From DATFWC01 sp045801465 (GTDB taxonomy: Bacteria; Pseudomonadota; Alphaproteobacteria; Rhizobiales; Xanthobacteraceae), in the NCBI GenBank assembly GCA_045801465.1, contig JBJMSU010000160.1:1-55141 (forward strand): DNA of 55,141 nucleotides, given 5' to 3'. Below the pieces are notes generated by a model. The model was not told the origin of the DNA, made no database searches, and saw only the letters and a program-made list of their open reading frames with translations. Positions 7,574 to 17,100 of this stretch are shown piece by piece. Numbering within the stretch: the first letter of the stretch is position 1; every line of letters begins with the position of its first letter. The translations under genes and the position numbers were made by a program.

Positions 7574-8440
7574 CTAATTCTCTCCTCGGTCCCGCGATGC
7601 CGGACGCAATGCCGGCGCTGGAGTTCCCGCCGCCGCAGGTGTGAGCGGCATGGCCGTGAGCGTTTGCGCCGGGAGCACCAGCGGCGGGGCCTCGCTCCCT
7701 CCCTTGAGGATCGGCAACGGCGCAGTTGCATCCTCGGGCGGAAGCATCAGCAGGCCGGACGCGTCATCGCCTCGCCCCGTTTCCGACAGCGCAATCACCG
7801 GCGTCGGCTGAGCCGGCGCAATTGCGACCAACGGTGAACTTTGGCTCTCGGCCCGCGCCGGCGCGCCGGCGATCGCCGCGCGTTTGCTGCGTTCTGCGAT
7901 CGCCGGAGCAGTATCGGCCAGTTGCGCCTTCAATGCCGGTCGCGCAGGTTCCAGGCGCGTCGGCGCGCCGCCAACCGAGCCGGAGTCCGTCGGCTCCTTG
8001 GGTTTGCTGACGGGCTTTATCGCCGCAGTCAGTGCCGAAAGTCCGGCGGAGGACTGTTCGCCTTGAGCCCGTCCAACCACCACCAGACGAACCACGCGCG
8101 ATCGCTCGCCATCGCCGTCGTGAACGATGACGAAATTGGTCTGCGCGAGAAGCTGCCGGGCCACCGCGGCGGGCGTGCCGATGAATTTTCCGCGGATGCG
8201 TTCCTCGCTGAAGGCTGCGTTGATCCAAACGATTTCGAGATCGCTGCCGGCAAACAACTGGCTCAGCACATCGCGGCGCGAGGCGTCGCGTACGTCGAAT
8301 TCGACGCTCGCCCCGTCGGCGCTGAATTCGAACCGGCTGTCCTCGACATCGGCGAGCGCCAGGTTGAGGCCGACGAAACCGCTACAAGCGCCCGCGCACA
8401 GGGTGGCGAGCAGAACATCAAGCGTGCGCTCTCCGTTCAT
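7574..8440 (-). CDS. Exported protein with STN/secretin N0-like domain
   Basis: A 288-residue protein with an N-terminal hydrophobic signal (about residues 8-29). Residues about 32-125 contain VEFDVRDASRRDVLSQLFAG, LEIVWIN, IRGKFIGTPAAVARQLLA and NFVIVHDG. That order of strands and helices fits the STN domain found at the start of secretins and TonB-dependent receptors. The rest is a low-complexity Ala/Pro region that ends in a tail of about 55 residues (PPEDATAPLP, GSEAPPL, MPL, AAG) shared with the next gene at 8735. GGAGGG stands about seven bases before the ATG. There is no secretin pore domain, so it may be a partner or adaptor of an envelope complex. Confidence 0.6.
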   Translation of the reverse strand: MNGERTLDVLLATLCAGACSGFVGLNLALADVEDSRFEFSADGASVEFDVRDASRRDVLSQLFAGSDLEIVWINAAFSEERIRGKFIGTPAAVARQLLAQTNFVIVHDGDGERSRVVRLVVVGRAQGEQSSAGLSALTAAIKPVSKPKEPTDSGSVGGAPTRLEPARPALKAQLADTAPAIAERSKRAAIAGAPARAESQSSPLVAIAPAQPTPVIALSETGRGDDASGLLMLPPEDATAPLPILKGGSEAPPLVLPAQTLTAMPLTPAAAGTPAPALRPASRDRGEN

Positions 8441-8734
8441 CGTGTGCCCTCCGGTTGTTATGCGCGGGGTGGCGCGGCAACGGCAGCAGGTTGGCGGGGC
8501 AGGCTGGACGTATGAGAAAATCGCACAGAAGTTTCGTCGGTGGCCGTATCATACGCGAAGGTGACAGTAGGATGGCGCATGCCCCCGACAAGTGCTTGCG
8601 ATTCACACGCGAGTTTACCCTGCAGCAGTTCGCAATGCAACCAGAGACAACTATTTACGTATCTTGCTATAGTGAGGTGCTAGTCTCGTCATCGCTGGCG
8701 GATATCGCGGCGGCGGAGGACGCAACGTCGCTCT

Positions 8735-9091
8735 TTAGTTGTTGCCGCGGCGCGATGGGGCCAGACGCAATGGCGGCGCCGTCTCGCCCGCTGCCGGAGG
8801 TTTCAACGGCATGTCCCTGTCGGCGGGCGATGGTGCAATCAGCGGCGGCGCTTCGCTGCCCGGCGCAACCTCGGGCAGGGGAGCGGTTGCATCGGCCGGC
8901 GGGCGTGTGAGGACACTGCCGGCTGCCGGCGATGTCTGGGAAGCGGGCGGCCGCGATGCCGTTCCCGGTGTTTGCGCGGAGCTGACGGTCACCGCCGCAA
9001 CCATGGCGACCAAGCTGAAGGCTGCCGTGCGCCAGCGGCCGAGCGAACGCAGTGGCTTCGCCGCAGCGGAAAGTTCAAAACCAACCTGCAT
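8735..9091 (-). CDS. Small exported Pro-rich protein, shared tail family
   Basis: A 118-residue protein of unknown function. The ATG at 9091 is preferred because AGGAG lies eight bases upstream; an in-frame ATG seven codons earlier lacks this. The N-terminus has a basic stretch, then a hydrophobic segment ending VSSAQ, so it is exported. Almost the whole mature part is Pro/Ala-rich and aligns with the C-terminal tail of the STN-like protein encoded downstream (PPADATAPLP, GSEAPPL, MPLKP, AAG, APPLR). It therefore appears to be essentially a stand-alone version of that tail. It is the first gene of the minus-strand exported-protein run. Confidence 0.6.
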   Translation of the reverse strand: MQVGFELSAAAKPLRSLGRWRTAAFSLVAMVAAVTVSSAQTPGTASRPPASQTSPAAGSVLTRPPADATAPLPEVAPGSEAPPLIAPSPADRDMPLKPPAAGETAPPLRLAPSRRGNN

Positions 9092-9444
9092 TCTTGTTCT
9101 CCTGCCGATCATCCGCCTGGAATAAGCGTGCCGATCGCTTCGGTCGGGGCACCGCTCTCGGCAAAACCAAGCCCGCCATCGGGATCTGCCGCATGATTTA
9201 CGGCTCGCCCTCGCGTGTGGGAATGTGCAGCACCATCTCGGTGTCGGAGAATTTTACCGAAGCGACCTCGACGCTCTCACAGCTTTGCCTCAAATCGCGA
9301 CTACGGTCATGAACCCGGACGTGTGGGGCTACGACCATCCATGGAACCAGATTCGACGTGCTCTCGTTTTAACCACGCCTTCAGCTTGACCCGCTAACGG
9401 ACAATCTTTGCGATAAAGTCCCTTCACCGGCTTGGGAGAGTGGG
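9092..9444. other. Divergent intergenic region
   Basis: About 350 bases separate the divergent Pro-rich protein gene and the L,D-transpeptidase gene. It should hold promoters for both directions. A possible sigma-70 site for the rightward gene is at 9386-9417. No coding frame was accepted. Confidence 0.5.
9386..9417 (+). promoter_or_regulatory. Possible sigma-70 promoter for L,D-transpeptidase gene
   Basis: TTGACC at 9386-9391 resembles a -35 box. The -10 is ambiguous: TGCGAT at 9409-9414 gives a 17-base spacer but a weak match, and GATAAA at 9412-9417 is a better match at 20 bases. The start codon is about 30 bases downstream, giving a short leader. Confidence 0.35.
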
Positions 9445-10959
9445 TTGATCAGATCCGTCGGTTGTCGTGCGTCCGGCCGGCGCGACCGCTCACGTGCGCG
9501 GGCCATGCGCTTGTGTACGGCGCTGGCCGTAGGCCTGGGCGCTGCCGCTCTCCTGGCTGGCGATGCCGCCAATGCCCAGATGTACGGGTCGTATTGGTCG
9601 CCCTACTATTCGATGCGCCCGCCGCGCATGATCGCGCCTTACGGCCCCTATTACCACAAGCCCAAGCGCAAACCGGCCGAGACGCCGGGGAAGGATGCGG
9701 AGAAAAAGGCCGTCAAGGTCAACCCGCCGCCGGGTCCCCTGCTGATCGCCATTTCGCTGGATACCCAGCGCCTGACGCTTTACAGCAACGGTGTTCCCAT
9801 TGCGCACTCGCCGGTCTCCACCGGCACCCCCGACCACCCCACGCCAGCCGGGATATTCAGTGTCATCGGCAAGGAGCGGTTCCATCGCTCGAATCTTTAC
9901 AGCAACGCGCCGATGCCATTCATGCAGCGCATCACCTGGTCGGGCGTCGCGCTCCATCAAGGCGTGCTGCCCGGCTATCCGGCATCGCACGGGTGCATCC
10001 GCCTGCCCGAACGCTTCGCCCAGCACCTCTGGGGAACGACGCGGATGGGAGCGCGGGTGATCATCACCCACGCCGAGGCCGCGCCGTTCGATATCGCCCA
10101 TGACAAGCTGTTCGCGCCGCGCCCCCGTATCGAACCGGATATCGAGCGCGAGCCGAAGGTCGATCAGGTGCAGGCCAATAGCGCGCTCAAGGTCGCCGCG
10201 ACCGACGATCCGGTGCAGACAAGCGACGCTCCCAAGCCGGCCCGGCTCGGGACAGCCGAACCGGACGATGTGAGCACAGTGCAACTTAAAGGCCCCTTTG
10301 ATGCTCCGCGGCGGAGCGCGGCGGCCAACAAGGCGCCCCCGCCCACGACCGGAAGCAAGAAGGCGGCCGTGGCCGCAAGCGAGCTGAGCGACGCCATCGA
10401 CGCCCAGCCGCTGTCGCCGACCGCGTGGGACGCGGCAATGCCCGGCGAGGCAGCAGAAAGCACGACCAGGCGCCGGCGCGTAGCTGCCACGGAAAGCAAA
10501 GAGACACCGCGCATGAGCGACCCGGTCTCCGTCTTCATCAGCCGCAAGACGGGACGACTCTACGTGCGACAGGGATTCGAGCCGGTGTTCGAAACGGCGG
10601 TGACGATTCGCGATGCGGACGTGCCGCTCGGCACCCATCTCTATACCGCGATCGCCTTCAACGAGGATCGCACCGCCATGCGCTGGACGGCCGTGACGCT
10701 CCCGGACCGTGCTGCGAGCGACCCGGAGCGTCGCCGTATCGGCAAGAAAAAGAAGCACGACGAGCACGAGCCGGCCGCATATGTTCCGGCTTCCGCGCGC
10801 CTCGCCGCGACGGCCGCGCTCGATCGAATGGAAATGCCAGCGGACGCGGTCGAGCGCATCTCGAATCTGCTCTCTCCGGGCGCTTCCCTCATCATCTCCG
10901 ACTACCCGCTCAGCAACGAGACCGGCAAGTACACGGATTTCATCGTCCTGACGCGGTGA
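9445..10959 (+). CDS. L,D-transpeptidase (YkuD) with degenerate second domain
   Basis: A 504-residue periplasmic enzyme that cross-links peptidoglycan (3-3 links) or attaches proteins to it. Translation probably begins at TTG, which has GGGAGAG upstream; an ATG at 9505 would give a shorter signal peptide (MRLCTALAVGLGAAALLAG, cleavage near ANAQ). The YkuD domain spans about residues 98-210, with His171 and the catalytic motif SHGCIRLP (His182, Cys184). After a low-complexity linker, residues about 357-430 (VFISRKTGRLYVRQG, DADVPLGTHLYTAI) again look like the first half of a YkuD fold but lack the His/Cys motif. The gene ends 16 bases from the convergent RND gene. Confidence 0.88.
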   Translation: MIRSVGCRASGRRDRSRARAMRLCTALAVGLGAAALLAGDAANAQMYGSYWSPYYSMRPPRMIAPYGPYYHKPKRKPAETPGKDAEKKAVKVNPPPGPLLIAISLDTQRLTLYSNGVPIAHSPVSTGTPDHPTPAGIFSVIGKERFHRSNLYSNAPMPFMQRITWSGVALHQGVLPGYPASHGCIRLPERFAQHLWGTTRMGARVIITHAEAAPFDIAHDKLFAPRPRIEPDIEREPKVDQVQANSALKVAATDDPVQTSDAPKPARLGTAEPDDVSTVQLKGPFDAPRRSAAANKAPPPTTGSKKAAVAASELSDAIDAQPLSPTAWDAAMPGEAAESTTRRRRVAATESKETPRMSDPVSVFISRKTGRLYVRQGFEPVFETAVTIRDADVPLGTHLYTAIAFNEDRTAMRWTAVTLPDRAASDPERRRIGKKKKHDEHEPAAYVPASARLAATAALDRMEMPADAVERISNLLSPGASLIISDYPLSNETGKYTDFIVLTR

Positions 10960-10975
10960 TTGCGCCGAGCCCCGA

Positions 10976-13900
10976 CTATTCCGCCGGCACCTGCGCCGCC
11001 CTGCCCCCATTGAGCTTGCGCCACAGCAGGCCTTCGCGCGCGCCGCCCCAGCGGCGATGCAGCTTGTTCAGCATGAGATAAATCACCGGCGTCGTATAGA
11101 GGGTGAGGATCTGCGACACCAAGAGGCCGCCGACGATGGTGATGCCGAGCGGCCGGCGCAGTTCGGATCCCGGCCCGGTTGCCACGATGAAGGGCAGCGC
11201 CCCGAGCATCGCCGCGAGCGTGGTCATCAGGATCGGGCGGAAGCGCGCCAGCGCGGCGTCGAAGATCGCCTGCTCGGGCGACAGCCCGCGCCGGCGCTCG
11301 GCGTCGAGCGCGAAGTCGATCAACATGATGCCGTTCTTCTTCACGATGCCGATCAGGAGGATGATTCCGATGAAAGCGATCACGGTAAGCTCGCTGTTGG
11401 TGATCTGCAGGGCGAGCAGCGCGCCAAGGCCGGCGGACGGCAAGGTGGACACGATCGTCAACGGGTGTGCGAGGCTCTCGTAGAGCACGCCGAGGACGAT
11501 ATAGACCGCCAGCAAGGCGGTGAGGATGAGCAGCGGCTGCTTGCTGATCGACTGGGAAAATTCCTTGGCGTCGCCGGCAAAGTCGGCGCGGATTACATCC
11601 GGCATGTGCAGCTCGGCGACGGCCTGACGAACGGCGGCGGTGCCGGTCTCGAGCTGCATGTCGGGCTTGAGGCCATACGATATCGTCACCGAAGGAAATT
11701 GGCCTTGATGGTTGACGACGAGCGGCGCCACCGACCGCTCGAACCGCGCCACGCTGGAGAGCGGCACCTGCGTCTTGCCCGCGCCGGGCACGTAGACGCG
11801 GGTCAGGTCCTCGGGGTCGCGCTGGAACCGCGGATCGATTTCGAGGATCACGCGGTACTGGTTGCGACTGGTGTAGATGGTCGAGACTTGCCGCTGCGCG
11901 AAGGCATTGTTGAGCGCGCTTTCCACGTCTTGAATGCGCACGCCGAGCCGAGCCGCCGCCTGGCGGTCGATCGACACGTTCAGCTGCAGACCTGAGGATT
12001 CGCGGTCGGTCGAAACATCGACGAAGCCGGGCAGATTCCTGATCTTCTCGACCGCGCGCGGGACCCATTTCTGCAGCTCGTCGAGATCGTGGCTCCACAA
12101 GGTGAACTGATAGTCAGAGGTGCCCTGGCGCGCGCCGACGCGGAGATCCTGGGCCGGAGCCATCCACAGGCCGATGCCGGGCACGGAGGAAACCTTCTGG
12201 CGCATGCGGTCGACGACGCGGGCGCTCGAGAGCCCGCCGCGCTCGCCGAGCGGTTTGAGGCCGATGAACAGGCGTCCGCGGTTGACCGAGCCGCTCCAGG
12301 CCGAGCCGCCGACCGTCGAGCCCACGCTCGCCACCGCCGGATCCGACATCACGATCTCGGCCACCTGCTGTTGCAGCTCGGTCATCGCCTTGTAGGAAAT
12401 ATCGGGCGAGGCATTGGTGAAGCCGAACACCAGCCCGGTGTCGTCCTGGGGGAAATATCCGCGCGGAGTGTTGATATAGAGCTGAACCGTGAGGGCTGCG
12501 GTCAGAAGGAGGAGGATCAAAGTGAGGAAACGATGCCGCAGCACGAAGCCGAGGCTCTTGGCGTAACCCGCAATGGTGCGCGACAGCATGGCCTCCATCA
12601 CGCGGTCGAGCCAGGTCGCGCTCCGGCTCGGCGCCTCTTTGACGAAATGGGCGCAGATCATCGGCGTGACCGTGAGCGACACGAAGGTCGAGATCACCAC
12701 CGCGAAGGCGAGGGTGAGCGAGAATTCGCGGAACACGCGGCCGACCACGCCGTCCATCAACAGGAGCGGGATGAACGCGGCAAGCAGCGAGACGCTGATC
12801 GAGATCACCGTAAAGCCGATTTGGCGCGCGCCCTCGAACGCCGCGCGCACGGGCGAATGACCCTTCTCGAGGTTGCGGAACATGTTCTCGATCATGACGA
12901 TGGCGTCGTCGACGACGAATCCGACCGACACCGCAAGTGCCATCAGCGAGAGGTTGTTAATCGAATAGCCCACCGCCCACATCGCCGCGCAGGTGCCGGC
13001 GAGCGACAGCGGCACCGTGATGCCGGCGGCGATCGTCGGCGTGATGCGGCGCAGGAAGACGAACACCACCAGCATCACCAGCACGATCGTCGCCAGCAGC
13101 GTGTACTGCATGTCCTGCACGCTGGCGCGGATCGTGCTGGTGCGGTCGGATAGCACCGAAATGTCGATGCCGGCCGGAATCCAACGCCTAAGCTCGGGAA
13201 TGAGCGCGCGGATCTGGTCCACCGTCTCGATTACATTGGCGTCGTTCTGCCTGGTGATATTGAGGAGGATCGCCGGCTGGCGGTTGAACCAGGCGGCCGA
13301 GCGGCTGTTGCGCGTTCCCTGCTCGATGCTGGCGATATCGCGCAGGCGCACGATATTGCCGCCCGCGTTCTTGACGATGATCTGCCCGTAGGAGGCCGTC
13401 GTGCGCAGCTGGTCATTGGTCCCGATCGCTTCCATCTGGCGCGGGCCGTCGAAGCTGCCGATCGGCGTCACGCTGTTGGCATTGACGATGGCGAGCCGCA
13501 CGTCCTCGAGCGAAATGCCGGCCGCCGCGATGGCGCCCGGATCGACGCGGACGCGGATGGCCGGTTGATCGGCCCCGCTCACCGTCACCTCGCCGACCCC
13601 CGGTATCTGCGAGATGCGCTGGACGATTACGCTGTCGGCGGCGTCGAAGATCGCGCTCGGCGCCACCGTCGACGATGTGAGCGCGAGGATGAGCACCGGC
13701 ATTGCGGCCGGATTGGACTTGCGGAAACTCGGCAGCGTCGGCAGATCGACCGGAAGGTCCATCACTGCCGCATTCAGGGCCGCCTGCACGTCGCGCGCCG
13801 CGCCGTCGATGCTGCGGTTGAGGTCGAACTGGATGGCGATATTGCTCATCCCGAGCGAACTCGTCGAGGTGATCTCGGTCACGCCGGCAATGGTGGCGAG

Positions 13901-14110
13901 CCGCCGCTCGAGCGGCGCCGCGATCGTTGCCGCCATGGTCACCGGATCGGCCCCTGGCCGGCCCGCTGACACGCGGATGGTGGGGAAGTCGGCGGTCGGC
14001 ACGCTCGCCACAGGCAGGAATCGATAGGCGACGATGCCGGTCAAGAGCAGGCCGATGGCGAGCAGCGTGGTGCCGACCGGCCGGCGGATGAACGGCGCGG
14101 AGAAGTTCAT
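10976..14110 (-). CDS. RND efflux pump permease (MdtC/MuxC-like)
   Basis: A 1,044-residue inner-membrane proton-driven drug exporter of the HAE-1 RND family, of usual length. It starts MNFSAPFIRRPVGTTLLAIG with the first transmembrane helix. The RND signature around the membrane Asp pair is seen in VSVGFVVDDAIVMIEN, and GYSINNLSLMALAV precedes it. Duplicated halves with large periplasmic loops are evident. It lies three bases after the other RND gene, so translation is probably coupled. Two different RND subunits in one operon are typical of MdtABC/MuxABC pumps, which work as heterotrimers. Substrates cannot be predicted from sequence alone. Confidence 0.92.
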   Translation of the reverse strand: MNFSAPFIRRPVGTTLLAIGLLLTGIVAYRFLPVASVPTADFPTIRVSAGRPGADPVTMAATIAAPLERRLATIAGVTEITSTSSLGMSNIAIQFDLNRSIDGAARDVQAALNAAVMDLPVDLPTLPSFRKSNPAAMPVLILALTSSTVAPSAIFDAADSVIVQRISQIPGVGEVTVSGADQPAIRVRVDPGAIAAAGISLEDVRLAIVNANSVTPIGSFDGPRQMEAIGTNDQLRTTASYGQIIVKNAGGNIVRLRDIASIEQGTRNSRSAAWFNRQPAILLNITRQNDANVIETVDQIRALIPELRRWIPAGIDISVLSDRTSTIRASVQDMQYTLLATIVLVMLVVFVFLRRITPTIAAGITVPLSLAGTCAAMWAVGYSINNLSLMALAVSVGFVVDDAIVMIENMFRNLEKGHSPVRAAFEGARQIGFTVISISVSLLAAFIPLLLMDGVVGRVFREFSLTLAFAVVISTFVSLTVTPMICAHFVKEAPSRSATWLDRVMEAMLSRTIAGYAKSLGFVLRHRFLTLILLLLTAALTVQLYINTPRGYFPQDDTGLVFGFTNASPDISYKAMTELQQQVAEIVMSDPAVASVGSTVGGSAWSGSVNRGRLFIGLKPLGERGGLSSARVVDRMRQKVSSVPGIGLWMAPAQDLRVGARQGTSDYQFTLWSHDLDELQKWVPRAVEKIRNLPGFVDVSTDRESSGLQLNVSIDRQAAARLGVRIQDVESALNNAFAQRQVSTIYTSRNQYRVILEIDPRFQRDPEDLTRVYVPGAGKTQVPLSSVARFERSVAPLVVNHQGQFPSVTISYGLKPDMQLETGTAAVRQAVAELHMPDVIRADFAGDAKEFSQSISKQPLLILTALLAVYIVLGVLYESLAHPLTIVSTLPSAGLGALLALQITNSELTVIAFIGIILLIGIVKKNGIMLIDFALDAERRRGLSPEQAIFDAALARFRPILMTTLAAMLGALPFIVATGPGSELRRPLGITIVGGLLVSQILTLYTTPVIYLMLNKLHRRWGGAREGLLWRKLNGGRAAQVPAE

Positions 14111-14113
14111 CGC

Positions 14114-17100
14114 CTACTCCGCCGCTTCCCGGGTGAACTCCGGCTCTTCCGCACGACGCGGCGGCACTCCGCGCGGAGCGCCGGTCCCGGCGAACCGCGT
14201 CTTGACCCGTTCCATGGCGAGATAGATCACGGGCGTCGTGTACAAGGTCAACAGCTGGCTCAAGATGAGCCCGCCGATGATAGTGATGCCGAGCGGAAAG
14301 CGCAGCTCCGATCCGGTGCCGCTTTCCACCGCCAGCGGCAGCGCGCCGAACAGGGCGGCGAGCGTCGTCATCATGATCGGCCGGAAGCGCAACAATGCCG
14401 CCTTCATGATCGAATCGCGCGGCGACAGCCCGTCCCTGCGCTCCGCCTCCAGCGCGAAGTCGATCATCATGATGGCGTTTTTCTTGACGATGCCCATCAG
14501 CAGGATGATGCCGATCAGCGCCACGATCGAGAGCTCCTGGCCTGCAAGCATCAAGGCGAGCAGCGCGCCGACACCGGCGGACGGAAGCGTGGACAGGATC
14601 GTCAGTGGATGGATGAAGCTCTCGTAGAGCACGCCAAGGACGATGTAGATCGTGATGGCGGCGGCGAGGATCAGCCACGGCTGGCCGGCGAGCGAGCGCG
14701 CGAACTCCGCCGCGTCGCCGGAATAGCTGCCGATGATCGAGCCCGGCATGTCGATGTCGCGCTGCGCCGCCGCGATCAGAGCCACGGCGTCGGACAGCGC
14801 CGCGCCCGGCGCCAAGTTGAAGCTGACCGTCGCCGCCGGGAACTGCTCCTGATGGGTGATCGTCAGGGGCGCCGTGGTCCGCTCGAGCTCGGTGAACGCG
14901 CTCAGTGGCACCTGGGCGGTGGGCGTCACCTGCGTGACCGTATTCGTCGTCGCGGTCGTGAGCTGCGTCGTGCTCGTGGTCGATGACCCGCCGGGCAAAG
15001 CCGGAACGTAGAGCTTGGACAGCCAGCTCGGATCGGTCTGGTACTCCGGCATCGCCTCGAGGATCACGCGGTACTGGTTGGCCTGGCCATAGATCGTCGA
15101 GATCTGCCGCTGTCCGAATGCGGTGTTGAGCGTGTCGTTGACGGTCTGCATCGACACGCCGAGCCGCGCCGCCTGCTCGCGATCGACCTTGACGAATGCC
15201 TGCAGGCCGCCGTCCTGCACTTCGGAAGCGACTTCGCGCAGCATCGGCTCCGACTGCAGCCGCGCAGCCAGGCGTTTCGACCACGCGTCCACCTCATCGG
15301 TGTTGGTTCCGGTGAGTGTGTATTGATACTGGGCGCGGCTGGCGCGCGTGCTGATCTGGATGTCCTGCACCGGCTGGAAGTACGCGGTCAGACCCGGAAT
15401 CGGCGCGACCGCCTCCTGCAGGCGCTCGATCACCTCGCCGGCGAGCGCGCGGCGCTGGTCGCGTGGTTTGAGCGTGATGGCCAAGCGGCCGGCATTGGGG
15501 GTGGGATTGATCGGGCTGATGCCGATGACCGACACGACGCCGCTCACGTCGCCGTCGCGCCGAATCGCTTCCGCTGCCTCACCCTGCAGTCGCTTCATCT
15601 CGTTGAACGACACGTCCTGCCCCGCCTCGATCACGGCGGTGATCAGGCCGGTGTCCTGCGGCGGCAGAAATCCCTTGGGGATGACGAGGTAGAGAGCAAT
15701 CGTGGCGACGAGCGTCGCCACGGTGGTCACGAGCGTCAGGGTCTGATGCCGCAGAACCCATTCCAGACTGCGCCGATAGCCTTCGACCGTCGCGTCCACG
15801 AAGGTGTTGAAAGCCCGCGTCAGAGCGTTGCCGCGTCCTTCATGCGCCACCCCCAGGAGCCGGCTGCACAGCATCGGCGTGAGCGTCAATGAGACGATCA
15901 TCGAGGTCACGACCGCGATGGTCAGCGTGAGCGCGAATTCGCGGAACATGCGGCCGACCAGGCCGGTCATGAACAACAGCGGGATGAACACGGCGACCAG
16001 CGACATCGTCAGCGAGATCACCGTGAACCCGATCTCGCTCGCGCCGCGCAGCGCGGCGTCGAACGGCGACTCGCCGTTCTCCATATGGCGCACGATGTTC
16101 TCGATCATCACGATCGCATCGTCGACCACGAAGCCGGTGCCGATGGTGAGCGCCATCAGCGACAGGTTATCGAGCGAGAAGCCGCAGAACCACATCACGC
16201 CGAAAGTGGCGACGAGCGAGAGCGGCAGCGTGATGCCGGCGATGATGGTGGCGCGGATCGTGCGCAGGAAGATCAGCACCACCAGCACCACCAGGGCGAC
16301 CGCCAGCACCAGGGTGAACTGGACGTCGCGCACCGAGGCGCGGATGGTGTGTGTGCGGTCGTGCACGACCGCAAGCTTCACCCCCACCGGGGTGGCGCGC
16401 TGCAGGCGCGGCAGCTCGCGCTGGATCAGCCTGACCGTCTCGATGACGTTGGCGCCGGGCTGGCGCTTGATGTCGACGATCACCGCCGGCACGCCCTGAT
16501 ACCAGCCGCCGACCCGATTGTTCTCCAGCCCGTCGACGATGCGGGCGACATCGCCCAGCAGCACCGGTGCGCCGTTGCGATAGGCAACGATGATCTCCCG
16601 GTACGCGTCGGCCGCGAGGATCTGATCGTTGGCCCCGATCGTGTAGGCCTGATGCGTGCCGTCGAGCGCGCCCTTGGGGCCGGCGACATTGGCGGCGACG
16701 ATGGCGACGCGCAGGTCCTCGGGTCCCATTCCGTAAGCGGCGAGCCGCGCCAGATCCGCCTGGATGCGTATGGCCGGCTTGATGCCGCCCTGCACCGAGA
16801 CGTTGCCGACGCCGGTCACCTGGCTCAGCCGCTGCGCAATCAGCGTGTCGGCGAGATCGCTCATTTCTCTCAGCGACGACGTTTCCGAGGTCAGAGCCAG
16901 CGTAACGATCGGCGCGTCGGCCGGGTTCACCTTGGCGTAGACCGGCGGGTACGGCAGGTTGCGCGGCAGCATCGAGGCGGCGGAATTGATGGCCGCCTGG
17001 ATGTCCTGGGCGGCGCCGTCGATGTCGCGGCCGAGATCGAACTGCAGCGTGACCTGGCTGATGCCGAACGAGCTCGACGAGGTCATGGTCGCGAGCGACG

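Noticed and set aside
13413..15284. A 623-codon minus-strand frame spanning both RND genes
   Set aside because: It runs out of frame with two well-conserved pumps, crosses their junction, and has Arg/Ala-rich nonsense composition.
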